Shown here in pieces: positions 20,313-29,075 of a stretch of DNA of 53,064 nt. The number at the start of each line of letters is the position of its first letter. The stretch's first letter is position 1. Source of the stretch: CAYWJT01 sp964458655 (lineage in GTDB: Bacteria > Acidobacteriota > Aminicenantia > Aminicenantales > Saccharicenantaceae); NCBI GenBank assembly GCA_964458655.1, contig CAYWJT010000013.1:1-53064 (forward strand), written 5' to 3'. Both the position numbers and the translations under genes were made by a program. The notes under the pieces were generated by a model. That model had not been told where the DNA came from. It made no database searches and was given only the letters and a program-made list of their open reading frames with translations.

Positions 20313-20849
20313 TTAGGACGGCTGGAGCGTGCGTTGTATCTTGCCGAGGTCGTAGCCGCGTGACTGGACCAGCTCGAGGATCTCCCGATAAAGTGCCTCC
20401 TCCATCTGCGGCGTCCGGCTCAGGACCCACAGGTAATTGCGGCCGGGATGACCGACGACCGCCCACCGGTAATCGGCGTCCAACCCGATGACCCAGTAAT
20501 CCCCGGAGAAGGGCCAGAAGAAGCGCACTTTGAGCTTGGCGTTCGTCTTCTTATCCACCACCCAGGCCTTGCCGCGGACCGATTTCCGCGGTCCGTCCAA
20601 CGCGCCCTTGCGGCAGGCGTTGACGACGCTTATCGTTCCGTCCTTGTTCAGGGAATATGTCGCCGTCACGGCCGTGCATCCCTTCTGGAAGCGTTGGGGG
20701 ATGGTGGCGATCTCATACCAGGTCCCGAGGTAGCGCTGGATGTCGACGTAGGGCACGGTCTCGAGCGGCGGCCTCTCATCGGGCCCGGCGGCCGCGGCGC
20801 GGGCCGCGCAGATAAGGCCCAATAACGCCAGGATAGTGATGGTTCTCAC
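20313..20849 (-). CDS. blc: Lipocalin family protein (Blc-like)
   Basis: 178 residues from a GTG at 20849 with AAGGAGG upstream. A cleavable signal (about 1-21) is followed by the Blc motif DIQRYLGTWYEIATIPQRFQ, GCTAVTATYSLNKDGTISV and FWPFSGDYWVIGLD. There is no lipobox Cys, so it appears to be a soluble periplasmic lipocalin rather than the lipoprotein of E. coli. Lipocalins of this type bind lipids or lysophospholipids. A TATAAT (20905-20900) lies 51 bases upstream without a well-spaced -35. Confidence 0.9.
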   Translation of the reverse strand: MRTITILALLGLICAARAAAAGPDERPPLETVPYVDIQRYLGTWYEIATIPQRFQKGCTAVTATYSLNKDGTISVVNACRKGALDGPRKSVRGKAWVVDKKTNAKLKVRFFWPFSGDYWVIGLDADYRWAVVGHPGRNYLWVLSRTPQMEEALYREILELVQSRGYDLGKIQRTLQPS

Positions 20850-20940
20850 CGAACGCCTCCTTTCCGCGAATCGACGGCCCCCCGAGCGGCATCGTTTCTA
20901 TTATACGTCAAGAGCCAGTTTTTCTTTTTTGTGTCTTTTT

Positions 20941-20961
20941 CCGGACGGTCCGGCGTATAAT
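20941..20961 (+). promoter_or_regulatory. Dyad and -10 box upstream of the DUF3795 gene
   Basis: CCGGAC-G-GTCCGG (20941-20953), perfect 6-bp arms, ends 2 bases before TATAAT (20956-20961). The dyad lies where RNA polymerase would contact the spacer, suggesting an operator. No strong -35 is visible. Confidence 0.45.
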
Positions 20962-20986
20962 CGGCTCTCCCGGGAGGGGGACGCGC

Positions 20987-21463
20987 ATGCCGACAAGAAA
21001 AGAATTCTTACGGAGCTTCGTGGCCCTGGCGCTGGCCGGTTTCAACTTGACCCGGCTCTTCGCGGGCCGCGGCCGCGCCGCGCTCGCGCAAGAAGCGCAA
21101 AAGGGAACGGAAGGGAGGAAAAAAATGATAGCCAAGTGCGGGTTGAACTGCGCCGAATGCCCGGCCTACATCGCCACGCAGAAGAACGACGACGCGCTGC
21201 GGGCCGAGACCGCGAAAAAATGGTCGGAGATGTTCAAGTCCGAGCTCAAGCCGGCGGACATCAACTGCGACGGCTGCCAGACGGACTCGCCGCGCCTGCT
21301 CGGCTACTGCAGCGTCTGCGAGATACGAAAGTGCGCCCGCGAGAAGAAGCTCGCGACCTGCGCCGCCTGCCCGGAGTACTCCTGCGGCAAGCTCGACGCT
21401 TTCCTGGCCCAGGTGCCCGAGGCCCGCAGGACGCTCGAGGCCTTGCGCAAAGTAACGAAGTAA
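20987..21463 (+). CDS. DUF3795 cysteine-rich protein with optional Tat-like leader
   Basis: 158 residues from 20987 (GGGAGGGGG upstream). The first about 37 residues look like an export signal (TRKEFLRSFVALALAGF, cleavage near ALAQEA). The DUF3795 core then starts at a second in-frame ATG (21125, MIAKCGLNCAECPAY), itself preceded by a strong GGGAGG site. Conserved cysteines (CGLNCAECPAY, CDGCQTD, CSVCEIRKC, CAACPEYSC) suggest metal or Fe-S binding; the family has no firm function. Two good starts could give exported and cytoplasmic forms. Confidence 0.85.
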   Translation: MPTRKEFLRSFVALALAGFNLTRLFAGRGRAALAQEAQKGTEGRKKMIAKCGLNCAECPAYIATQKNDDALRAETAKKWSEMFKSELKPADINCDGCQTDSPRLLGYCSVCEIRKCAREKKLATCAACPEYSCGKLDAFLAQVPEARRTLEALRKVTK

Positions 21464-21482
21464 CAGCCCGGCCCGGCCGGCC

Positions 21483-22427
21483 TTACTTCTTGATCAGCTC
21501 CTGGAGGTTCAGCAGCGGGACGGCCTTGTCCGGCAGTATCCCCCACTGGATGTTGGGCGCCAGCTTCTGGACGAACTCCCACTGGATGATGGTCGGGTTC
21601 TTGGTCAGGGCCGCCTGCCGTATCTCGATGCTCTTGGCGTCGCCCTCGGCCGCCACGATCTTCTGCTCCTTGCGGATCTTCTCCTGCTCGAGCTTGTTCT
21701 TCTCGGTCGTTATGTTCTCGAGCGCGATCTGCTTCTCCTCGAGCGTCCGGGCGTACTCGGCGGTGAAGGTGATGTTGCGCAGGACGAGCTCGTCGAGGAT
21801 GAGCCCGTTGGCCTCGAACTTGGGCGCGATCTCGTCGAACAGGGCCTGCTGGGCGTCGTAACTGCGCCTGGTGTAGAGGTCGTAGGAGGCGAACTTGGTG
21901 GGCACGCGGCGGCCCGAGCCGCGGATCTCGGTCTTGACGACCTTCTCGACGTATTCGTTTTCCGTGCCCAGGTTCTGCAGGATCCAGGCCGCCTTGCCCG
22001 GCTGGATCATGAAGCGGGCGGTGATGCCGACCTTGATCTGCTGGCCGTCCGAGGTCAGGGCCGTGATGATCATGTCCGGGAAGTCGGCCTTGCTCGTCCG
22101 CGGGTCGTCGGAAGCTTCGTAGGTCTTCTTGATGGTCGGGAAGATCACCACCCTGTCGATGAGCGGGACGATGGCGTGGAGGCCGGGGTTGAGCTCGTGA
22201 TGGACCGCGCCCAGCCGCTTGACGACGCCCACCGTGCCGGCCTGGACCGTGACCAGGGCCTGGGCCAGGACGATGAGCAGGAGCACGATGAGGATGAGGG
22301 CCGCGCCGAGCTTGCCCTTGCCCCGGACCCAGCGGTTGAAATCGCCGCTGCCCATCCTATCCCTCTTGGCCACCAGGAAGGCCATAAGGATCAAGCCGAA
22401 AATGAAAGCGAAAATATAGCCGGTCAT
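21483..22427 (-). CDS. SPFH/prohibitin-family membrane protein (HflC-like)
   Basis: 314 residues from the ATG at 22427 with AGGAGGT just upstream. Two N-terminal hydrophobic stretches (about 1-18 and 43-62, LGAALILIVLLLIVLAQALV) are followed by an SPFH/band-7 domain (VTVQAGTVGVVKRLGAVHHELNPGL at its start) and a coiled-coil of ENITTEKNKLEQEKIRKEQK type. Prohibitin-like proteins form ring scaffolds at the inner membrane and modulate FtsH-type proteases. Single gene, divergent from hpt. Confidence 0.9.
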   Translation of the reverse strand: MTGYIFAFIFGLILMAFLVAKRDRMGSGDFNRWVRGKGKLGAALILIVLLLIVLAQALVTVQAGTVGVVKRLGAVHHELNPGLHAIVPLIDRVVIFPTIKKTYEASDDPRTSKADFPDMIITALTSDGQQIKVGITARFMIQPGKAAWILQNLGTENEYVEKVVKTEIRGSGRRVPTKFASYDLYTRRSYDAQQALFDEIAPKFEANGLILDELVLRNITFTAEYARTLEEKQIALENITTEKNKLEQEKIRKEQKIVAAEGDAKSIEIRQAALTKNPTIIQWEFVQKLAPNIQWGILPDKAVPLLNLQELIKK

Positions 22428-22482
22428 GGGACCTCCTTTCCTGAGGTTAAAATATAGGAAAAGGGCTGAGGGCGCAATCCGT

Positions 22483-22511
22483 TTGTCCTGCGGCGCCGTT
22501 GATGCTATATT
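22483..22511 (+). promoter_or_regulatory. Promoter of hpt-ade, placed for a leaderless transcript
   Basis: TTGTCC (22483-22488), 17-base spacer, TATATT (22506-22511). The predicted start (22518) is one base before the hpt ATG at 22519, and no ribosome binding site precedes that ATG. Confidence 0.5.
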
Positions 22512-22518
22512 TTCAGCG

Positions 22519-23208
22519 ATGAAGGTCATATCGGACTTCAAGACCCCTATCGACGTCCCGGCCGAGGGCGCCTGCGCCGGCGAAGGCGACTGCGACCTCG
22601 TCCGCCCCGAGATGTCCGACCGGGTGGAAAGCGTCCTCATCACCAGGCGGCTCGTCGAGCGCCGCGTCCGGGCCCTGGCCGCCGAGATCTCCGCGTTCTA
22701 CCGCGGCGAGAAGCGCCTCGAGCTCGTCTTCATCCTCGAGGGCGCGCGGACCTTCGCCACCGACCTGGAGAAGGCCGTCTACGACGCCGGCGGGCCGGAG
22801 GTCCGCAGCCAGTCGATAAAGGCCCGGACCTACGGCGCCGAAATAAAGCGCGAAGGGGAGACCGGCCGCGAGGTCACCATCTACCACGAGCCGACCGGCC
22901 TTGAAGGCAAGCGCGTGCTCCTCGTCGAGGACATCATCGACCAGGGCTTCACCCTGCACGCCGTGCGCGACTGGCTGCTCGAGAACGCGGGCGCGGCCGA
23001 GGTCCGCGTCTGCGTCCTGCTCGAAAAGAAGCTCAGGAACCCGACGCCCGAGGTCAGCCGCCTCAGGCAAAGCCTCAAGCCGGACTGGGTCGGCTTCCGC
23101 GTCCCCGACCGCTGGGTGGCCGGATACGGCGTCGACGCCGGCGAGGACTTCCGCAACCTGCCCTTCGTGGTCGTCGTCCATGAGGAGCGCTACCTGAAGA
23201 AGGACTGA
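22519..23208 (+). CDS. hpt: Hypoxanthine phosphoribosyltransferase
   Basis: 229 residues from the ATG at 22519. The PRPP-binding loop VLLVEDIIDQGFTL (about 134-147) and the early LVFILEGARTFATDL strand-loop identify the HPRT family; KPDWVGFRVPDRWVAGYGVD is the purine-binding C-terminal block. It makes IMP (or GMP) from hypoxanthine (or guanine) and PRPP. The N-terminus is about 35-40 residues longer than typical Hpt, with a Cys/Asp-rich segment (CAGEGDCDLVRPEM). It forms an operon with ade one base downstream, so adenine can be turned into hypoxanthine and then IMP. Confidence 0.92.
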   Translation: MKVISDFKTPIDVPAEGACAGEGDCDLVRPEMSDRVESVLITRRLVERRVRALAAEISAFYRGEKRLELVFILEGARTFATDLEKAVYDAGGPEVRSQSIKARTYGAEIKREGETGREVTIYHEPTGLEGKRVLLVEDIIDQGFTLHAVRDWLLENAGAAEVRVCVLLEKKLRNPTPEVSRLRQSLKPDWVGFRVPDRWVAGYGVDAGEDFRNLPFVVVVHEERYLKKD

Positions 23209-23209
23209 G

Positions 23210-24985
23210 ATGGGCAGGCTCATCATCACCGGCGCAAGACTCCTCGACCCGGAGAAGCCGCGAAGCTTCGTCGCCGACGTCCTGGTCGAAGACGGACTCA
23301 TCCGCCGGGTCGTCGAAAAAGGGGCGGCGGGGCTTTCCCCGGCCGCGGCGCCCGGCGTTCGGGTCATCGAGGCCTCCGGCAGATGGCTCGCGCCCGGGCT
23401 CATCGACCCTCACCTCCACGTCGAAAGCAGCATGCTGACGCCCGACGTGTTCGCGGCCGCGGCCGTCGCCCGCGGCACGACGGCCGTGTTCGTCGACCCT
23501 CACGAGATCGCCAACGTCAGGAAAGAAGGCATCGGGCTCTTCCTCGAAATATCGCGGCGTCTGCCGCTCGAGATGTACGTCGGCATCCCGAGCTGCGTCC
23601 CGGCTACGGACCTCGAGAGCGCCGGCGACCGGGTGACGCTCGAGGACATCGCCCGGCTCATCGACCATCCGCGGGCCTACGGCCTGGCCGAGATGATGAA
23701 CTTCCCCGGGATAATCCACGGCTTCGGCGACGCCAGGGCCAGAGTCGACCTGGCCTTCGACCGCGGCAAGGTGGTCGACGGGCACGCTCCGGGCGTAACC
23801 GGCCAGGAGCTGGAGCTCTACGTTTCGAACGGGAAGAAGGACGGCGTCGTCCGCGTCATGTCCGATCACGAATGCACATCACTGGACGAGGCCGTGGAGA
23901 AGGCGGAGCGCGGCATGTTCGTCGGCCTGCGTTACGGCAGCGCCGGCAAGGACATGGAGGCCATCCTGCCCGGGCTCATCAGGAACGGCCGTCCCCTCGA
24001 CCGCTTCATGCTCTGCTCCGACGACCTGGAGGCGGAGGAGCTCCTGGAGCGCGGGCACATGGACAGGACCGTCCGCCGGGCCCGGGAGGTCGTCATGGAG
24101 AACGCCGGGCTGGACCTGAAGGCCGCGACACTGCTCGTCCTGCGCTTGGCGTCGCTCAACCCCGGCCGCTATTTCCAGCGCTTCTTCGACCTTCTCCGGC
24201 AGCCGGGCATGGGCCGGCTCAAAGAGGGTTTCCGGGCCGACCTGGTCATCGTCGACGACCTGGAGTCGTTCAAGGTCAACGAAGTGCTGGTGGGCGGGCG
24301 GGAGGTCGCTCGGAGCGGCGGCTGCCTCCAGGTTCCGGAGAAGGTTTCCTTCGACGCCTTCCTCAACTCAGTCAACCCCGGACGCCGGTTCTCAGCGGAA
24401 GATTTCAGGATCGCCTGCGACAGGCCGTCCGTCCGGGCCAACGTGATCGGCGTCGTCCCGAACAGCCTGCTCACCAAGAAACTCGCCCTCGACATCCGGA
24501 GCGAAGCGGGCGAGCTGAGGGCCGCGCCGGACCGCGACATCGCCAAGGTCGCCGTCATCGAGCGTCACAAAGGAACGGGCCGGTTCGCGCTCGGCCTGGT
24601 CAGGGGCCTCGGTCTCAGGCGTGGGGCGGTCGCGAGCACGGTCGCCCACGACTCCCACAACATCATAGTCGCCGGGGTCGACGACGGGGCGATGGCCGAG
24701 GCCGTAAACAGGCTGACCGAGGCCGGCGGCGGCATGATCGCGGTCGGCCCGGAAGGCGCCGCCCTTCATCCCCTCGAGGTCGCCGGCCTGATGAGCCGAC
24801 GGCCGGCGGAGGAGACCGCGCTCAGCTACCGCCGCGCGCGCCGGGCCGCGCGGCAGCTCGGTTCGCCGCTCGACAACGTGTTCATGACCCTGTCGTTCCT
24901 CGCCCTGCCGGTCATACCGGAGCTCAAGCTCACCGACCGCGGCCTGGTCGACGTCGCCCTCTATGATTTCGTCCCGCTTCAATAA
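23210..24985 (+). CDS. ade: Adenine deaminase
   Basis: 591 residues, the usual length. Amidohydrolase-fold metal motif PGLIDPHLHVESSMLTP (about 63-79), VDPHEIANV, HAPGVTG, and a C-terminal domain with VASTVAHDSHNIIVAG, all hallmarks of Ade. It deaminates adenine to hypoxanthine, the substrate of the upstream Hpt. It starts one base after the hpt stop with AAGGA in the end of hpt. Confidence 0.94.
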   Translation: MGRLIITGARLLDPEKPRSFVADVLVEDGLIRRVVEKGAAGLSPAAAPGVRVIEASGRWLAPGLIDPHLHVESSMLTPDVFAAAAVARGTTAVFVDPHEIANVRKEGIGLFLEISRRLPLEMYVGIPSCVPATDLESAGDRVTLEDIARLIDHPRAYGLAEMMNFPGIIHGFGDARARVDLAFDRGKVVDGHAPGVTGQELELYVSNGKKDGVVRVMSDHECTSLDEAVEKAERGMFVGLRYGSAGKDMEAILPGLIRNGRPLDRFMLCSDDLEAEELLERGHMDRTVRRAREVVMENAGLDLKAATLLVLRLASLNPGRYFQRFFDLLRQPGMGRLKEGFRADLVIVDDLESFKVNEVLVGGREVARSGGCLQVPEKVSFDAFLNSVNPGRRFSAEDFRIACDRPSVRANVIGVVPNSLLTKKLALDIRSEAGELRAAPDRDIAKVAVIERHKGTGRFALGLVRGLGLRRGAVASTVAHDSHNIIVAGVDDGAMAEAVNRLTEAGGGMIAVGPEGAALHPLEVAGLMSRRPAEETALSYRRARRAARQLGSPLDNVFMTLSFLALPVIPELKLTDRGLVDVALYDFVPLQ

Positions 24986-25149
24986 AAAGCGGATCGATTT
25001 CTCCGAAATATAACCTATCTTCCGGCGACATTATAAACACGTATAAATCGGCACGTCGCCTTCATTGACGATCGTCCCTTTCCATTGAGGAGAGTTCTGG
25101 GCCGGTATGAAAGAAAACGCCGCGCAAAACGAAAGGATAAGCCAATGGG

Positions 25150-26382
25150 TCATCTCACGACTCCTCCGGCCGCGGGATCGGCGATCCGATATTTGACGAC
25201 GGCGTAGGTTTCCTCTTCGGTCAACATGAGGGCATGGACGAAGCCTTCGGCCACGGCCGACCGGTTCGCCTCGAGCGTTTTCAGCGTCGAGTTTTCGGGA
25301 AACTTCAGGTAAAAGTTGTCGAGATAGCGGCCCTTCCGGTCGTAGATGTCGATGAGGACGCCCTTGGCCGGGTCGATCGTCGAGGTCACGACCCAGAAAC
25401 GATCTCCGACAACGACGAGATTGGTGATGTCGGCCGTATATTTCACGGGCGCAGAGGTGTAGGTTTTTCCGTCGATTATCACCCCTCCCCTTTTCGGGGC
25501 GTTTGCGTCGGGCTTGACCCTCTCATAAGCCCGCCGGAATTGAAGCGTTACCCGGCTCGTCGAAAGACTATAGATTTTCAGGAGATACTCGGGTGTATGG
25601 GATAGAATAACGTCGGTAAGGCCTACTTGATGGGCGAGGAAGGCATTGACCGGGATGATGCCCCCGCCGCCTCTGCTCGAGGGGATGACATAGGCTCTAA
25701 TTGGAAACACGGCCCGGTCTTCGACGGCTTCGGCCCCATTTTTCAGGGTGAAGAGATGATGAACCCAATCGGTGATGTCCGCGGTTTTGGGGAGATTCAG
25801 AAACGGCGAATCGCTTCCGCTCAGGATGAGGCCTTCCTCCGTCCGGCCGACAATCTTCATTCCTCCACGCGTTTTCGAGAGGTACGTCTTCTCCTGAGCG
25901 ACTGCCCCCTTTTCGTCGAAAACGAGGATTTTTGGAGGAGAACTGGAGAGCACGATCAGGCCTTTTTCGACGGGCCAGAAATCGCTGCAATAGACCATCT
26001 CGCCCGGTCCCTGGCCCTTCTTGAAATAATTCCGGACGAAACGGCCGTCCTTGTCGAAATGGAGGAGTTGCTCCTGTTCCTGGACGAACACGCTTCCGTC
26101 CGTCCCGACACGGAGGTTGAAGGGAAATTTAAAATAGTAGCCGGCGCCTTCGTCGACGATTCTCGCGACCTCCCTAAGGGCGACAACCCGCCCGGAGTTT
26201 TTCGCCGAGGGCTTGGTGGGATTTTCGATGACATCCTGGCCGGACGAAAACGTCCCGACGCCGGCTCCGACGAACGCGGCCAGGGCCAAACACAACGCCC
26301 GACCGGATGATCTCAGCCCCTGACTCGGGACAAATCTACCCCCCGACGGCGTCTCTGCGTTCAGCCGTCCCGACCTTCTCAT
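25150..26382 (-). CDS. Exported 6-bladed beta-propeller protein
   Basis: 410 residues from the ATG at 26382 (AAGGAGG upstream). A basic N-terminal segment and a hydrophobic stretch (ALCLALAAFVGAGVGTF, about 31-47) give an export signal with a long n-region. The body is built of beta-propeller blades (VGTDGSVFVQEQEQLLHFDKDG, FWPVEKGLIVLSSSPPKILVF, GVLIDIYDRKGRYLDNFYL) as in NHL-type proteins, which usually bind ligands or partner proteins in the periplasm. A decayed relative lies immediately upstream on the same strand, consistent with tandem duplication. Confidence 0.8.
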   Translation of the reverse strand: MRRSGRLNAETPSGGRFVPSQGLRSSGRALCLALAAFVGAGVGTFSSGQDVIENPTKPSAKNSGRVVALREVARIVDEGAGYYFKFPFNLRVGTDGSVFVQEQEQLLHFDKDGRFVRNYFKKGQGPGEMVYCSDFWPVEKGLIVLSSSPPKILVFDEKGAVAQEKTYLSKTRGGMKIVGRTEEGLILSGSDSPFLNLPKTADITDWVHHLFTLKNGAEAVEDRAVFPIRAYVIPSSRGGGGIIPVNAFLAHQVGLTDVILSHTPEYLLKIYSLSTSRVTLQFRRAYERVKPDANAPKRGGVIIDGKTYTSAPVKYTADITNLVVVGDRFWVVTSTIDPAKGVLIDIYDRKGRYLDNFYLKFPENSTLKTLEANRSAVAEGFVHALMLTEEETYAVVKYRIADPAAGGVVR

Positions 26383-26449
26383 ACCCGCCGCCCTCCTTTC
26401 GCGCCTCGTGCTGCTGGACCGCCGTCGTCGGACGGCGGGCCGCTCTCGG

Positions 26450-26891
26450 CTATTTTTCGGCGATGCGATACTGGCAGACCGTCGCTCCCTTCTGGCTGTC
26501 GATGAGGAAGAGGTCGTTCCCCTGGACGCGGATGAAATCGACGATCCGTAATCGGCTTGAAACCCCATCCTGACCTCGTCGACGAGGATAGTCCGGCCCT
26601 CGAGCGGTGTCAAGAAGGATTGACAGCGGATAAAAATCCGCCGAACAGGGCGGGCCGAAGGGAGAAGGCCGGATCGTTTTGCGGAAGGAGCCTGGCGGTG
26701 AAGAAATCGCCATCTCTTTCAGCGAAAGGATCGAACAGCCGGAACCGGCGCTCGCAGAACCCCAGCTCGTCTTCGATGCCGTCGGGAACTTCGAGCCCTC
26801 CTGCACAGAGTATGTTACGGATTACCTGCTGTCCGAGGTCTGGTTTCCCGGCGAGGATGGATTCCTGATCCATCGGACGTAGGACGCACAC
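26450..26891 (-). pseudogene. Frameshifted remnant of a second beta-propeller protein
   Basis: Protein-like pieces lie in three different minus-strand frames: LFDPFAERDGDFFTARLLP (about 26750), then TILVDEVRMGFQADYGSS (about 26590), then LRIVDFIRVQGNDLFLIDS with the end TVCQYRIAEK (stop at 26450). Read in order they make the C-terminal half of a beta-propeller protein like its neighbour, broken by at least two frameshifts. The 5' half is absent. Confidence 0.6.
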
Positions 26892-26945
26892 CAGAACCAG
26901 GTCGTCAAAGGTCAGAAAGCGACAAAATAGCGGACCGCGGCTCAG

Positions 26946-26973
26946 CCCCCGAACTTCTCTTGGTTTTCGGGGG
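26946..26973 (-). terminator. Hairpin downstream of mgsA
   Basis: CCCCCGAA and TTCGGGGG form a perfect 8-bp stem with a 12-base loop, 64-91 bases after the mgsA stop. No T run follows on the minus strand, so intrinsic termination is uncertain. Confidence 0.4.
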
Positions 26974-27036
26974 AGCGATTCCTCCGTAAAGCCGACTCTT
27001 TCGTCCTGTCCCCCTGTCCGGGGAAAGGGACGGATT

Positions 27037-27507
27037 TCAGGACGGTATTTTCAGGCCTTCCTTGTATTCTGCGAAATCAGGAATGATCCTCTGGTATTCC
27101 TCGGACATGAGCGGCGATGAGATCATGAAATCCGCGGAAGCCCGGTTGCAGGCTACGGGAATGTTCCAGACGACGGCAACGCGCAGCAGGGCTTTGACAT
27201 CCGTATCATGGGGCATCGGCTGGAGAGGGTCCCAGAAGAAGATCAAGAAATCGATCTCACCGTCGGTGATTCTGGCGCCGATCTGCTGGTCGCCCCCGAG
27301 CGGTCCGCTCTGGAGCCGATGGATATCCAGACCAAGCTCTCTCTGGAGAAGAGCTCCTGTCGTTCCGGTCGCATAAAGAACGTGCTTGGCCAGAAGGTCC
27401 TTATTATATCTGGCCCATTCCAGAAGATCCGCTTTTTTATTATCGTGGGCGACGAGGGCGATCCTTTTCTTCTCCCCCAGCCCGATTTTTCGGCTTTTCT
27501 TCGTCAT
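27037..27507 (-). CDS. mgsA: Methylglyoxal synthase
   Basis: 156 residues, the usual size. RIALVAHDNKKADLLEWA starts the domain; TGTTGALLQRELGL and SGPLGGDQQIGARI contain the phosphate site and the catalytic Asp; DFLIFFWDPLQPMPHDTDV follows. It converts dihydroxyacetone phosphate to methylglyoxal and phosphate, a bypass of lower glycolysis under phosphate limitation. It follows the MGMT-like gene by 32 bases and is probably co-transcribed; methylglyoxal damages DNA, so pairing with an alkyl-damage-type protein may be meaningful. Confidence 0.94.
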   Translation of the reverse strand: MTKKSRKIGLGEKKRIALVAHDNKKADLLEWARYNKDLLAKHVLYATGTTGALLQRELGLDIHRLQSGPLGGDQQIGARITDGEIDFLIFFWDPLQPMPHDTDVKALLRVAVVWNIPVACNRASADFMISSPLMSEEYQRIIPDFAEYKEGLKIPS

Positions 27508-27539
27508 GGCTTCCTCCGGTCGTTCGAGTCAGGCCCCTT

Positions 27540-28037
27540 TCATAATCTGAAGAGATGTCTTTCCCAATCGGCGACCTGGTATGTTTTGCCCCGGGCGATG
27601 ATCTCATGGCCTTCCTTAATCAACCGCTTTTTGTGCGCCTCGAGCCCGCCCGGATATTTTTCGTTCAGAAATCCTTCCGCTTTGAGCGTTCTCCAGTAGG
27701 GGATTCTGGCCAGAGACGAGCGGTCTCCCTGGGCGACCGCTTCTTCAACCGCGTTGGCGATGATCATGATGAATATTCCTGTCGTCAGAGAGCAGCAGGC
27801 TTTGACCTTATGATTGCCGGCGATTTTCCGACATATGTCCCAGATCGTGATCAATTTTCCCCGGGGGATCTTGGCCATGAGCGGCCAGATTTCCGGGGCA
27901 TTCACCAGTACGACGGAATCGCCCTCTTCCGCGCCCATTTTATGGGCGGCGTTGTAGCACGGAAAGCGTTTTTCCAGTGTCAAGACCTTGGGGAAGTGCT
28001 TTTGGCCTTCGAGTTTTTGTCTCCATGTTTTTTTCAT
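27540..28037 (-). CDS. MGMT-family (alkyltransferase-like) protein
   Basis: 165 residues. The DNA-binding half of O6-alkylguanine transferase is seen in GKLITIWDICRKIAG and IPYWRTLKAEGFLNEKYPGG, with VKACCSLTTGIFIMIIANA at the position of the active-site helix. The classical PCHR acceptor motif is replaced by ACCSLTTG, so it may be a damage-recognition protein rather than a transferase. First gene of a likely operon with mgsA. Confidence 0.8.
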   Translation of the reverse strand: MKKTWRQKLEGQKHFPKVLTLEKRFPCYNAAHKMGAEEGDSVVLVNAPEIWPLMAKIPRGKLITIWDICRKIAGNHKVKACCSLTTGIFIMIIANAVEEAVAQGDRSSLARIPYWRTLKAEGFLNEKYPGGLEAHKKRLIKEGHEIIARGKTYQVADWERHLFRL

Positions 28038-28107
28038 GGGCTGCCTCTTCCTGTTGTCGATGAAGCAAGAAGCCGGCGCTTGTCAAACCGAGGACGCACA
28101 CTAGTTT

Positions 28108-28650
28108 ATAGGAATTTGCTTTTCCGGTGGGGCGAGCCTTACCGCCTGAGGCATACGGAATCGACCCATCCCATTACGGACCGAGGATAGGCCCGTCGCC
28201 GGCAGTTGTCAAGAACCAGAAAATAGCGAAGGCTTTGGCCCGTGCGGCCGGTTTTCGGCCGGGGCGGCGGGGAACGCGGCTATCCGAAAACGCGCCCCTT
28301 CCCCGCCTCTCCATCGTCAGCTAGTCATGCTCCACGCTCTTTTCGGCCGCCACCAGGCCGACCTGCTCGAGGGCATACGGCTTCTCAGCCACGAACGTCA
28401 ACTCTACGTGACGGATAATCCGGTCGACGACGGTAGGCTCGGCCAAGAAGGCCACGACCCTCATCCTCCCGCCGCAGCGCGGACAGATCAGGGGGTCTAC
28501 CTCGTAGACCGTCAGGAACCGGTCGAAGTAATGGAACAGCACCCGATAGAGGACCGTGCGCGCCGGATGGCGAGCACGGTAGATTCCCGGCACATCGGGA
28601 AGGCTGATTCAAGAAGCGTGCCTCGATTGCTCATAGGGAGCTTAGTGGAG
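28108..28650 (-). mobile_element. IS91-like element remnant, copy 1
   Basis: Begins with ATAGGAATTTGCTTTT (28108) and carries the last about 90 codons of an IS91/Y2-type transposase on the minus strand (stop 28321; FLTVYEVDPLICPRCGGRMR, VDRIIRHVELTFVAEKP). The part from 28327 to about 28650 is closely similar to copy 2 (31795-32136), with similarity ending near GGAGGCCG in both. The catalytic HUH region is missing, so the copy cannot move by itself. It is followed by an IS3 fragment. Confidence 0.75.
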
Positions 28651-28683
28651 GCCGGGCGCGAAATCGGTCAGCGACCGGCTCCA

Positions 28684-28914
28684 TGGAAGGTCAGCCCCCG
28701 GGAGAACGGCTATATCGAATCGTTCAACGGCAAGATGCGAGACGAGCTTTTGAACGGAGAGCTACTGGATACGCTCGACGAGGCGAAAGTGCTTGTGGAG
28801 GCCTGGCGAAAGACTTCCAATCTCATCAGGCCGCACAACTCGTTGGGATACAGTCCGCCGGTGCCGGAGGCGCATGTGATCGGAAAATTCACTCTAGGGC
28901 GGGCACAATGTTAG
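28684..28914 (+). mobile_element. IS3-family transposase (OrfB) C-terminal fragment
   Basis: 77 codons including the stop, with no start of its own: SPRENGYIESFNGKMRDELL, LVEAWRKTSNLIRPHNSLGY and SPPVPEA are the C-terminal end of the IS3 DDE transposase, including the catalytic Glu (YIESF). It abuts IS91-like copy 1, so one element probably inserted into or beside the other before both decayed. Confidence 0.85.
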
Positions 28915-28922
28915 GGGGCGGG

Positions 28923-29072
28923 TCAGGAGGTCATGACGGCTTTCCTGGCCGCGAGCGCGCGCCGGTCGTTTTGAGGAATTCCCAGAAGGTGGATCAGGGT
29001 GAAATACCGGACCGAGGGATTTTCTTCCTCGAACAGCCAGGCGAGAACGTTTCCTGTTGGATCGGGCGGCAT
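28923..29072 (-). pseudogene. N-terminal stump of a repeat-type protein
   Basis: 49 codons from the ATG at 29072: VLAWLFEEENPSVRYFTLIH resembles the N-terminus of a HEAT/squalene-cyclase-like family found in many Acidobacteriota. The frame stops at 28923, just beside the IS3 fragment, so the remainder was probably lost when the elements inserted. It begins 4 bases after the kinase stop on the same strand. Confidence 0.45.
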
Positions 29073-29075
29073 GAA

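Noticed and set aside
23383..24966. A 527-residue plus-strand frame overlapping the adenine deaminase gene
   Set aside because: It is an out-of-frame reading of ade, extremely rich in Arg, Gly and Pro, and the ade frame has all expected motifs.
25108..25194. Possible 28-codon plus-strand ORF starting at 25108 (MKENAAQNERISQW)
   Set aside because: Very short, no clear ribosome site, and it overlaps the end of the beta-propeller gene on the other strand. No evidence of function.
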